DNA from: Leishmania mexicana MHOM/GT/2001/U1103
Taxonomy: Eukaryota > Euglenozoa > Kinetoplastea > Trypanosomatida > Trypanosomatidae
Assembly (NCBI RefSeq): GCF_000234665.1
Contig: NC_018331.1
Span: forward strand, 744,001-808,000
DNA length: 64,000 bases
Direction of reading: 5' to 3'
The translations under genes were made by a program, and so were the position numbers. Below are positions 20,881-30,202 of this stretch, in pieces. The notes below the pieces were generated by a model. The model was given only the letters and a program-made list of their open reading frames with translations, made no database searches and had not been told where the DNA came from. Each line of letters opens with the position of its first letter. Positions within the stretch are counted from its first letter, which is position 1.

Positions 20881-21999
20881 CTACCCGCGCTGCGTGTTGT
20901 GCTCTACAATCAACACCTCACCATCCTGCATCACGTACCTGTCGTTCACCGTGCGCATCTGCATCTCCGCAGACTCGAGGTTTGGCTTCCTGATGAACGT
21001 ATCCCATGCCATCACCTTGGCACGCACAAAGTTCTTCTCGAAGTCGGAGTGGATCTCGCCGGCTGCCTGCCGCGCCGTTGAGCCCTGCGCCACTGTCCAG
21101 CCATGCGCCATCTTCGGCCCCACTGTGAAAAAGGATTGAAGCCTGAGCAGTGCGTACACCTGCTTCATCAGTACTTGGCCACGCGGCACGTCGATGCCAT
21201 ACTCTTCCAGGAACATTAGTTGCTCCTCGCGCGATGCAAGTTGTGCCGTCTGCTCCTCGATGGCGGCCGACACACGGCAGGTCCGCTCGGTCCCGAAGGC
21301 GGCCTCCACCTCACGCGAAAAGGCGTTGCCATCCTTCACGCCCCTCTCGTCCACGTTCAGCACAAACATCATGGGCTTGTTGGAGAGCAAGTCGTAGCTC
21401 TGCAGCAAGCCTTTATCCGCCGCGGTGAGCTTCGCCTTTGCAGGCATGTCTGCTGCTGCCTTGCCCTCCTCCAGCCACTGCTGAAGGCGCTTCAAGAAGC
21501 TGTATTCAACGTCCTGAGTCTTCATCGTCTTTTGTACCTTGCGCATCCGCTTCTCCACCACCTCGAGGTCCGACAGGACAAGCTCACTCAGAATGACATG
21601 AATGTCCTCCAGAGGGTGCGGGGTGTCGAAGCCCTCCTTGGAGCTCTCGAAGCAGCGCACCGTATGCAGCAGCACGGCGCAGTTTCGGATGTCAGCGAGG
21701 AACTTATTGCCGAGCCCGGCCCCCTTCGAGGCTCCAGCGATCAGCCCCGCCACGTCCGTCAAGTCTACCTCGACGTCGACAATCTTCTCTGCTTGAGTGA
21801 ACTGCGCCAGCTGGCGCAGCCGCGGATCGACGACCGGCACCTTCGACGTATTCGCGTCGATCGTACAGAATGGAAAGTTACCCGTCTTTGCTATTTGACT
21901 GCACGTGAGGGCGTTGAAGAGGGTGGACTTGCCCACATTCGGTAGCCCCACTATACCGGCAGCACGGCGTCTCCAGAGCGCGACGCTACGCCGCAGCAT
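20881..21999 (-). CDS. YchF/OLA1-family ATPase, bacterial type, probably mitochondrial
   Basis: A 372-residue protein of the Obg-related YchF/OLA1 family, which hydrolyses ATP rather than GTP and associates with ribosomes. Motifs are the P-loop GLPNVGKST (18-26), the G3 motif DVAGLI (82-87) and, at the G4 position, NVDE (215-218), the NxxE form that gives ATP preference. The C-terminal ~85 residues match the TGS domain. The stretch after G3 (GASKGAGLGNKFLADIR) and VRCFE resemble bacterial YchF more than cytosolic OLA1. The frame opens at a TTG at 22071, but the first in-frame ATG is at 21999 and gives MLRRSVALWRRRAAG, an Arg-rich, acid-free N-terminus that looks like a mitochondrial presequence. 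I infer a role with mitochondrial ribosomes or stress; this is not proven. Confidence 0.92.
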   Translation of the reverse strand: MLRRSVALWRRRAAGIVGLPNVGKSTLFNALTCSQIAKTGNFPFCTIDANTSKVPVVDPRLRQLAQFTQAEKIVDVEVDLTDVAGLIAGASKGAGLGNKFLADIRNCAVLLHTVRCFESSKEGFDTPHPLEDIHVILSELVLSDLEVVEKRMRKVQKTMKTQDVEYSFLKRLQQWLEEGKAAADMPAKAKLTAADKGLLQSYDLLSNKPMMFVLNVDERGVKDGNAFSREVEAAFGTERTCRVSAAIEEQTAQLASREEQLMFLEEYGIDVPRGQVLMKQVYALLRLQSFFTVGPKMAHGWTVAQGSTARQAAGEIHSDFEKNFVRAKVMAWDTFIRKPNLESAEMQMRTVNDRYVMQDGEVLIVEHNTQRG

Positions 22000-22773
22000 G
22001 AGGGACGGGGGGGACGGAGGGGTGGGCCGCCGTAGTGCACCGTCTTCCACGCCGATGATGTGCAGGCCCAATCCGCTACGCAGTGGGAAAAGAGGAGATG
22101 TGCAACAGGGAGAGGGAGAGAGAATATGTACGAGTACAGTTGTGTGTGTGTGTATCCCTGTTTTGAGGCGTCCCTACGCGTTCTGCTCTTGCATCTTCCC
22201 GCGTGGCCGACGCACACGTGATGCCGTGAACCCATATGTTCTTGTTGCGTGTGCTTGTGCCTCCTCTCACGCGCCACGGCATCACCACCATGACCATCAT
22301 CACAGACACGCGTCCCACGGCTCGAGGAGGACCTCTTCTGTTGCGTGTGCGTGTGCCGCACGAGAAGGATGTTGGAAGAGAGACGCGAAAGACAACGAGC
22401 AAGACAAACGGAGCGCACCTCTTTTAGAAAATCCTCTGCCCGCCGCACGAAAGCCGGCACATCTCCCAGCCAGCACGCGCGCAGGCACAAGCCACCACCC
22501 CCTAGCCACCCTCCTGTCAGTTGTCATCGCATGGACGACATGTGAGAGATATGAAGGTGGTAGAAAGGGGGTGGGAGTGGGGGATGGCGCTTGACAGTAG
22601 CAGATCAACGCGATGGCAGCTGCAGCAGCAGAGCCTGCTGCTGAGAAGGGAAGCAGGGAAAAGGATTGCCGCACCACATCACCCACGAGCACTCGCCTTC
22701 ACTGAAGCCGCCGCACCTTGTACCCTTGCTCTCTGTGGCCCCCCTCTCTCACACCGGACTTTGTACTCGCTCG
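22000..22773. other. Intergenic region, no gene seen
   Basis: About 0.77 kb between the large phosphatase gene and the YchF gene. It has a short GT tract near 22141-22152 and no recognisable coding sequence. Confidence 0.7.
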
Positions 22774-25700
22774 TCACAGGAGAGTGAAGAACTCCCTTGG
22801 CTCGTCGCCTTGCTCAACGTACAACACACGCACATCCGTAAGCACCTCTGTTGCCGCGTCAACCCTCTCCGCCACACCTGCAGCGTCGGCGCTGTCGTCA
22901 GGGAAAACGATGCTGCAGTTAGTCCATTTACCAGCCTCCAGTGACTCGACTGCCGCGGTCTGCACCGGCGGCTCGCTGGAGCGTAGCATGTGCCGCACAA
23001 ACGCGCCCACAACGTCGGCTGAGCTCTCCGCTGCGTCGGCACCACGCCACAGATAAACGGTGGTGCCGATACGCTGCTGGAAGCCAAGCGCATAGCATTG
23101 GTCTTCTTCGAGGTCGTCGAGGTCCACAATGGTCACTTTTGTCACCGCCGTAAACGGGTAGGCGTAGGCAAAGCTCTCTCCTTCCGCCATCCGCACTGCC
23201 ACGCGCGCCTGTTCGTCGCCGTTGCAAGCGGCAGTGGCAGCAAGCGACAGGTCCGAGATGCCGGGCAGCGGAAGAGAAACGCCAGCAGGGCCCATGTTCA
23301 GCGTGAATACTGCTGCCGTGGCTGAAGAAGCAGCGGGAGGCAAAGATACGTGTTGGGGCTGTCTTGCCACCGGTTCCGGCACAGAGGCGGCGGCAGCAGC
23401 TGGCACACTGTCAGAACAGTTGCAGTACTGCGATGCAGTGGCACTACTCGCACGCCGATCACCCTCGCTCCCCCGTCGGAGCGATCCGCCGTTGCCGGAG
23501 GACGACACACGCAGCTGTCGCGGTGTTCGAGGTGTGTGCCGCCCAGTGCGGAGCGAGGTGGACGCCGACGCGGGAGGATTCGCGGATAGAAAAGGGTTCG
23601 CCGGCAGTGTCGCGTGTCCAGTTGCGCTTGTCTGTCGGCCGCCTGAAACCCCTCTGCCGCTATTCGCACCGATGCCTTTTGTAGCTCCGTCGCGTGCGCG
23701 CCGCCGCACCCCTTCGCTGGCGTCGAGCCGATCCTCCTCAGCGGTATAGCAACTCAGCATGGCGCCAAGTCGCGCGTTTGAGAGGAGAGCATCCCATTGC
23801 GACTGCCGCGCAAAACGAATGTGCACCTGACCCGAAACGTGCAGCGACAGCAGCCGCTGCGCCACCTCCACCGACACGGCCGCAGTGGGAACAGGAAACG
23901 GGGAAGAGGAACGCGTCCCCAAAGCCGGTGATATAGCTGGCAGCAGTCGCACCTGCCGCATCGGGTTGAAGTGCACGGTCTTCCCGGAGTTGGTGACGCT
24001 TGTGCGCGCCTCGCCGTGGTAAAAGCTGAAGCGCAGCACCTGCCGGCAGGCAGCAAGGGTTCGCTCACTGTAGACCTTATTAAGGCACTGCGATCCCATG
24101 ACGACGCATCCCGTCACGACATCGACGTCCTCGTCACCGCCGGGGTCAGCACAGGGACCCACATCGGCGCCCTGAGAGAGCCGTGGCCGCTGCTTGTCCT
24201 TCTGCTTGGAGCGTCGAGCGTGAGTGCTGCTGGTTTCGTCTGCAGCTCGCGCGCCAGGGGCGAAGAGAAACAGGTAGCCCAGCCGCGGGTCTAGTAACAA
24301 CGTGTTGGGAAGCGCCGGCGGCGCACCGCTCATGTCAGTCGCGCGCGTCAGGACATCGTTGCGCAGCTGCTGGTGTGCTTCCTTGTTACGAGGGGAGAGG
24401 AAGCCAAGCGTCCGCTCCTCAGCAGCGCACGGTGAGGATGGTGACGGCGGCAAGGAAGAGCGGGACGCGACGGCGCTGGCGACGGTCGAGGACGTTGCGC
24501 AGTCAAAGTACGCTGTGAGCTGGTAGGAGAAGGGCATCGGTGACGTCGACGTGTACGGGGCGTAGACAAGCACACTGTTCAGTAGCGGCGCGGACAGCTG
24601 CGCCTCCCACAGGCGCAGGTTCATGAAGAAGCCGAGGTTCGGATTGCACACGTTGCGGCGTGCCCGCACGAGCTCGTAGGCGCGGTCGTAGCACAGCCCC
24701 CGCTTCCACATGACGTAGGCGATAACAAACGTACAGGAACGCGACACGCCCTGCTGACAGTGCACAAAGACTCGCCCCTGATGCCTCTCCACTGCGTCCT
24801 CGATGAAGCCGTTGACGACGGCAAAGAGGGAGAAGATCGGTTCATCGGCGGCGTCGCTCAGGCTGAGCATCAAGTACCGGAAGAGGTCTGGGTAGAAGCT
24901 ATCGACGCACCAGCTGACGGTGTTCACGATATGAGTGATGCCTTTGCGGAGGAGCTGCGCACGATCCCGCGCTGCGTCCTCGCCGCCGACAAAGAGGTAC
25001 GGCAAAACCTCCGTCACCTCCGACTGTGACATCTTCAGCCGCTGCGCGCGTTCCTGCTGGTTGTACACTTCATCCCACTCAGCATCGTCTTTGCAGGGAG
25101 GTGCCGATGCCATCCCGTGGCGACTCGGCGAGATGTTCTCGGCGCCGACGTTGTGGCAGCTGGCGATTTTGTCCCTGCCTTGGCCGCGCCCGTCGGTGCG
25201 ATGGTGCTGTTGCCGTGGTTGAAGATGACGCTTGGCAGGGAAACTCCCCAGCTGCGCATCATCCTTTCGATTACTCGGAACGGAGGACATGTCTGCCGTC
25301 CGGACAGGGCCGATAGTGAGCTGCAACACCTTCTCTCTCTGCCCCTTCTCCTCTGCCTTGACGAGCGGCTGCAGTTTCGGCACCGCTGCCGCCTGAGGGG
25401 ACAATGTGGAGGCATCTGTGATGCCCTCCTCTGCAGAGGCGCTGCGGAGTGTCGAACGTGCCTTGGCGGCGGCGGCGGCTGGCGCCGCGCGGCGGAGCGA
25501 GTCGAGCGGGAGATTGAAGACGAGGCCTTGCGCTGCAGATGTTGCAGAAGTCAACGTGGCTGGGGTGGTGGACGAGGCATCCAGCGAAATCGCGCTGTCA
25601 ACGTGGCAATCGTCGCTCGGCGTGCCTAACGCGAGTGTCGGCAGCAGCAGCGGTGGCGGCTTTGATGATGCTGAGTGCATTGTCCAGGAGTGTCGAAGCG

Positions 25701-27924
25701 GCCCGCCTATACGGGAAGTCGTCGACCCAGTTGTGGTGGGGTGTGCTGACCCTGCAGACCCCGTGGCCGCGGCACCAGCCGGTGCCGCCCGACGCACATC
25801 GAGGGGCTGGGGTCCCTGTAGCCAGCTGGAGATGTTCAATGAGGGAATCGGCGGCATGATGCCAGAGTCAGTAGTGGCGCCGGTGGCCGCGCCGTCGCCA
25901 TGAGTGTTGCGACGCGGTGGATGGAACGACAAAAGTGGATCAGAGCACCAGTTGCCCGCTCCGAACAGGGCTGCGCCCGTGCTTGACCCGCCTGCGGCCG
26001 CTCCAGATGCGCTACCGGGCACAGAGCAACACGCCGAGTTCAGCGGGTTGACCACGTCGCCCGTGTGCATCCACCGCGGCGTGCCGATGCGGACACCGTT
26101 CAGCACGCGGTAGACGGCGTTCAGGCTGTACAGCTCCGCAGGATTGGAGGACACCGCCGTGCCGGTCACGTGGTCGTTGCCGCCACCAAATGCCCCTGTG
26201 CGAGAGCCAGTGCTAACCGGCGACGTGGCGTAGGGAGTGGCAGTGCTGCTTCGCTTGTCGAAGCGCATCACGGGCACGGTGACCCAGGAGGGGCGCGTGA
26301 TGGCAAGCAGCTCCCGCCGCAGTTCCCTCGATGCCTCCAGGGTGGAGATCAGATACTGCAGCGATGAGTTCGAGGTGCCGAAACCGCTGTTGGAGTCGCT
26401 CACATCCCTGGCCATCGTGTTGCCCGTTATCACCGCCGAGGCACCGCCGCCGCCGCCACTCGCGTGCGACGATGCCTCGGCGCTTCTGTGCAGATTGCCT
26501 CCAGCAGCATTCGCGTTGCTGCCGTCGTCGTGACCTCCAGAGGTGACGTCGAGAGCGGGGGGATGCATGCTGTAGGCACGGATCACGGCCTCTACCTTGG
26601 CCGCATGCAAATTGTAGAAGAGTCTTCGATCGAACTCGGCGCAGTCGAGAAAGAGCTTTTCAATGGCACGGGCCGCGAACAACCCGGCCGCCGCTGCCAT
26701 GGCGTCTGCCTGCTTACCCGTGAGGAGGTGGACGCTGAAGTGGAAGCTAGTGGCGCGCGGCGTCGCCAGCGAGGACGGGGAGCGTGTGGACCCCTGCGGG
26801 AAACCTCCAGCACCGCTCCCGTTCCCTGTGGTGGACGATGGTGCCGCTGCGGCAGTAGCAGTCGTCGCACTGCGCGGGGTCGGGTGGCTACTTGTCGACC
26901 CGTTCGTCCGTGGCGTCGCGGAGGGGGAGTACCAGTAGCCGGCGCCGCTGCCGTGGCTGATGCTTGCGAGAGTCGGTCGCGTCATGTCATTTGAGAACGG
27001 TGTCGTGAGGCCACGCGGGGTAAAGAGCTGCACCATGTCTCGCGGCCACTCAGTGTTCCTGTTGGCGCTCATCGGTGCGCTGGTTGCCACTGATCGCGCA
27101 GCAGCGCCGGGAGCGGCGGCTGAAGGAGAGGAAGGCGGCGGGGTAGCTGATCGGGTGTTCGTAACTCTTAAGAACGGCGTTGTTGGTGCCGTGCCCGTCG
27201 GCGGCGTCCCCAGCATTGTTGACCGCTGGACGATAACGAGAACGTATACCTCCGCTGCCTTGACCTCGGCGCGGCGCGCGAGATCGACGGGCTGCACGGA
27301 CACCTCGCGGAACAACCACGAGTGCGGCGACAGTGGCGTCTCAGCCGAGGCTGATGCGGGCAGCGCCCCTAAACGGCTGCCCGTGTGGCGCTGGGGGGAG
27401 CTGTCGTCGTTCGCGTTCGGCAAGGAGCACTCTGCTGCGGCAGCAGCAGTAGTGGCTGCTTCAGTGCTGTCCGCCACTTTATTTGGGTCGCTGTGACGAG
27501 AGCCACAACGCGCGCGCGAACTCTGCAGTGAGTCGCGAGTTGGTCCGCTGCAGCTTGTCGTCATGGAGTCGCCAAAAGATGGGATGGGCTCGCCTGCTGA
27601 CTTTTTGCCCCGCCCTTGGCCGGATGTCGCCTTCGGTGCGCCACCGCTCGGCGCCGGTGCAGTGGTTGCTTGGTGGGACCCAAGGTGATGGCGGGTGCCC
27701 CTTCGATCTAGCACGCAGCGCAGCGCATGAAGCGATGTGTCGTACTCGGCGTACTGCCGCTCCATCTCCGCCCTTATCTCCTTGCGGAACAGCGCACTAG
27801 CGCCACTGCCAGCGGAGTCACCGGCATCGTTGGAGAGCGTGTCGAAGAGCGATGGGGCGCGTGCCAACGCCTCGAGATCCTCGAGGGAGAAGGGGGCAGT
27901 GCCAGTAGACACACGGTTGCCCAT
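22774..27924 (-). CDS. Large dual-specificity phosphatase with gelsolin-like C-terminus
   Basis: A 1716-residue protein. The N-terminus MGNRVS fits the N-myristoylation consensus (Gly2, Ser6), suggesting membrane attachment. Residues ~20-950 are mostly Ser/Ala/Thr/Pro-rich and probably disordered. About 965-1107 is a dual-specificity phosphatase domain with the signature HCQQGVSRS and catalytic Cys1056; the expected Asp general acid lies in LSLSDAADE. The last ~140 residues (1575-1716) contain a segment like a gelsolin/villin repeat: an Asp-rich DLDDLEEDQCYAL, then TVYLWRGADA, then a C-terminal EPREFF. The order phosphatase-then-gelsolin matches plant MAP-kinase phosphatase MKP1, so a role in dephosphorylating a MAP kinase is a reasonable inference. 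The start at 27924 is ATG and supplies the myristoylation motif, which supports the choice. Confidence 0.9.
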   Translation of the reverse strand: MGNRVSTGTAPFSLEDLEALARAPSLFDTLSNDAGDSAGSGASALFRKEIRAEMERQYAEYDTSLHALRCVLDRRGTRHHLGSHQATTAPAPSGGAPKATSGQGRGKKSAGEPIPSFGDSMTTSCSGPTRDSLQSSRARCGSRHSDPNKVADSTEAATTAAAAAECSLPNANDDSSPQRHTGSRLGALPASASAETPLSPHSWLFREVSVQPVDLARRAEVKAAEVYVLVIVQRSTMLGTPPTGTAPTTPFLRVTNTRSATPPPSSPSAAAPGAAARSVATSAPMSANRNTEWPRDMVQLFTPRGLTTPFSNDMTRPTLASISHGSGAGYWYSPSATPRTNGSTSSHPTPRSATTATAAAAPSSTTGNGSGAGGFPQGSTRSPSSLATPRATSFHFSVHLLTGKQADAMAAAAGLFAARAIEKLFLDCAEFDRRLFYNLHAAKVEAVIRAYSMHPPALDVTSGGHDDGSNANAAGGNLHRSAEASSHASGGGGGASAVITGNTMARDVSDSNSGFGTSNSSLQYLISTLEASRELRRELLAITRPSWVTVPVMRFDKRSSTATPYATSPVSTGSRTGAFGGGNDHVTGTAVSSNPAELYSLNAVYRVLNGVRIGTPRWMHTGDVVNPLNSACCSVPGSASGAAAGGSSTGAALFGAGNWCSDPLLSFHPPRRNTHGDGAATGATTDSGIMPPIPSLNISSWLQGPQPLDVRRAAPAGAAATGSAGSAHPTTTGSTTSRIGGPLRHSWTMHSASSKPPPLLLPTLALGTPSDDCHVDSAISLDASSTTPATLTSATSAAQGLVFNLPLDSLRRAAPAAAAAKARSTLRSASAEEGITDASTLSPQAAAVPKLQPLVKAEEKGQREKVLQLTIGPVRTADMSSVPSNRKDDAQLGSFPAKRHLQPRQQHHRTDGRGQGRDKIASCHNVGAENISPSRHGMASAPPCKDDAEWDEVYNQQERAQRLKMSQSEVTEVLPYLFVGGEDAARDRAQLLRKGITHIVNTVSWCVDSFYPDLFRYLMLSLSDAADEPIFSLFAVVNGFIEDAVERHQGRVFVHCQQGVSRSCTFVIAYVMWKRGLCYDRAYELVRARRNVCNPNLGFFMNLRLWEAQLSAPLLNSVLVYAPYTSTSPMPFSYQLTAYFDCATSSTVASAVASRSSLPPSPSSPCAAEERTLGFLSPRNKEAHQQLRNDVLTRATDMSGAPPALPNTLLLDPRLGYLFLFAPGARAADETSSTHARRSKQKDKQRPRLSQGADVGPCADPGGDEDVDVVTGCVVMGSQCLNKVYSERTLAACRQVLRFSFYHGEARTSVTNSGKTVHFNPMRQVRLLPAISPALGTRSSSPFPVPTAAVSVEVAQRLLSLHVSGQVHIRFARQSQWDALLSNARLGAMLSCYTAEEDRLDASEGVRRRARDGATKGIGANSGRGVSGGRQTSATGHATLPANPFLSANPPASASTSLRTGRHTPRTPRQLRVSSSGNGGSLRRGSEGDRRASSATASQYCNCSDSVPAAAAASVPEPVARQPQHVSLPPAASSATAAVFTLNMGPAGVSLPLPGISDLSLAATAACNGDEQARVAVRMAEGESFAYAYPFTAVTKVTIVDLDDLEEDQCYALGFQQRIGTTVYLWRGADAAESSADVVGAFVRHMLRSSEPPVQTAAVESLEAGKWTNCSIVFPDDSADAAGVAERVDAATEVLTDVRVLYVEQGDEPREFFTLL

Positions 27925-30202
27925 CTTTCGCTGCCACTTCCTCTAGAAAGGGCTGTTGCTGACCTTCGATGAGCTTCGTGCCGACGGTGCGTCGTTTCGC
28001 GCTGCGTCTCCCTCCAGCAACGTTGATAGACGCCCGTGGAAGTGTTTGCAGCACACACACACACGCAGGCAAGCAAAGAAATATTTATAGTGAGAAAAGA
28101 GCACCGCCAACAGTAGAGAGCACAAAATACGGCGAGAGACCGACGACGGTCTCCCAATCGGGCACACACCCACACAAGCCAAGAGAAAGGAAAAGGATGT
28201 GGAGGAGGGCGGCCAACCACAGCAATGAAAAGGACAACGGCGTGAGTACAGTAATCGCCGACGGAGACCGGCAGCGAGGTAAAAGAAGAGGCGGGCCAGT
28301 GAAGGGCAGAAATAAAGACCAAGGCAGAGCAGCAATACGGAGAGCACGGGGGAAGATTGGGAGGAAAGCGAGGAGAAGGGCGGGTGAGCCTCGGCCACCA
28401 AGAGATAATACAAGATGAAGCACACAGCACACCACAGACAACAGACCGCAACAAAGGGAGACCTTCGTTCTTTCGTGTTTTCTTTTGTTTTTCGTCCTTG
28501 CTCCGGCTCGCCTCTCCGCTCCCTCGCTCACCCCTTTCGCATTCACCCCCGCACACACACACAAAGCGAAACACGTGCGCGCACGGAAGAGGAGGAGGGA
28601 GGAGAGGGAGAACACACACACACACACACGCACGCACGCACGCACGCGGGTGCACACGCCTGATATCGTTTTCTTTTTCTTGCGGTCCTCCTTGTTGTTC
28701 GGGGCAGTTCGTTAAGCAGTTGCTGTCGCTGCTGTGCTGTTTAGCTTATGGTCCCCCTTATCACCCTCCCAAATGCAGGCGTACAGGCGCCGAAGGTGGG
28801 GGCAGGGACGGGGGGCGGTGTGCACTTGTGAATAGGAGTGAGGGAGGAAGAAAGGGCACGGAAACGAAAAGGTACGCACGAGCGTTTGGCCTGCGTGGGT
28901 GCATGTATATGTGGGTGTGCACAACCTGTCACAATTCGCGAGAGCTGAGGAAAGCAGCGCAGAAGAGAGAGATGGAGGGGAGTGAGTGTTGTCCGAAGAG
29001 AAAGATGCCAGAAAAGATGGGCGAAGCGGAAGGAAAGAATGGAGATGGTTGATGCGCCACGCGCGCACAAGCTTGTCTTTGTACGCGGCCACTGCGGGCT
29101 GTGCTGATCCCCCCCCCCCCAAAAAAAAAAAGAAAAAACGCCACATGAAGTATTGCACACAAGCGCGGACGCCTGCAGCTGCTTGGCCTGTGCGCATGCA
29201 ATGTAAGTCGCTTCTACAGGCTGGGGATTGATGGATGAATGGATGACAGCCACCCAGCTCCCAGCCGGAGGGAGGAGAGAAGGGGGGAGGGCATCGATCG
29301 CATGCATGCATGCAAATATACGCACTATGCGGAAGAGCAGCAGACCTCATTGCGGATCCACCTCTCTGAAGATGCTGCGGTGATGCTGACCGTGTTCGTT
29401 GTTCCTCCACGTTTGCATCTTTTCATGTTGCCCGTGATCATCGAGGAAAGAAGGGGGAGTTGGTCCCGACAGGAACGTCATGTCACGGCAGCGGCACACG
29501 CACACAGCGAGAGAGCGAAGAGGCACGGCAGCCAACATGTACATAGGCATATATATATATATAAGAATCGACGGGGCCACCAAAATGAAACGGGGGAAAG
29601 GTGCCAGTGCACTGCTGCCGCCCGTGCGCGGCATGCGTGTGAGCCGCCGCTCCCAGCACACAGGCCAATGAACGAGAGCACACATACAAATGGCCGAGGA
29701 AGCGCTCATCCATCCCCCGCACGCGGAAAAGCGACCCGCTCCAGAACAGGCGTAGAACACAACAAACAAAACGAGAAGAGAGGGTCTTCTATTGTACATG
29801 AAATACACACATGAAAATGTGCGCGCGCGTCCGTGGTGCAGGAGCACCCAGGAGACCGAGGGACAGACAGAGAGAGAAGGGCACACGCACTGACAGAGAA
29901 AGGGGCGAGAAGCGCAACAAGGGAGGGGGGGCGAAGCCGTTTGGTTGATGTTATTCGATTTTCTTCTGTGTGTCTGTCGTGTATAGGGGGGGGATTGTAG
30001 ACACGTGCATAGGGAGAGGCCGTCACGCACGTTCGGGGGTGGGTTTGTATGCGTAAAAATGAGCAGATGCTTGGCCCTCCTGCCCCTCCTCCTCCTCCCC
30101 CCCCCGCATGCACACGCACACACACATGCACACACTGGCACTCGGTTGCATTCCTTCACCGCAGCACCCCTGTCTTCTCTTTCGTGTGTGTTCTCCGAAT
30201 AA
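27925..30202. other. Intergenic region, 2.3 kb, no gene seen
   Basis: Low-complexity DNA with CA/GT tracts (28613-28630), a C10-A11 run near 29109-29131, an (AT)n tract at 29549-29563 and GA-rich blocks. It includes the 3' flank of the paraflagellar-rod-type gene and the 5' flank of the phosphatase. Frames in it are compositional. Confidence 0.7.
29549..29563. repeat. (AT)n tract
   Basis: An alternating A/T run of about 15 bases, one of seven similar tracts in intergenic DNA of this window. Confidence 0.9.

Noticed and set aside
27774..28655. Minus-strand 293-codon frame upstream of the phosphatase start
   Set aside because: Different frame from the phosphatase, made of Cys/Val/Ser/Leu runs from CA/GA repeats; no protein features.
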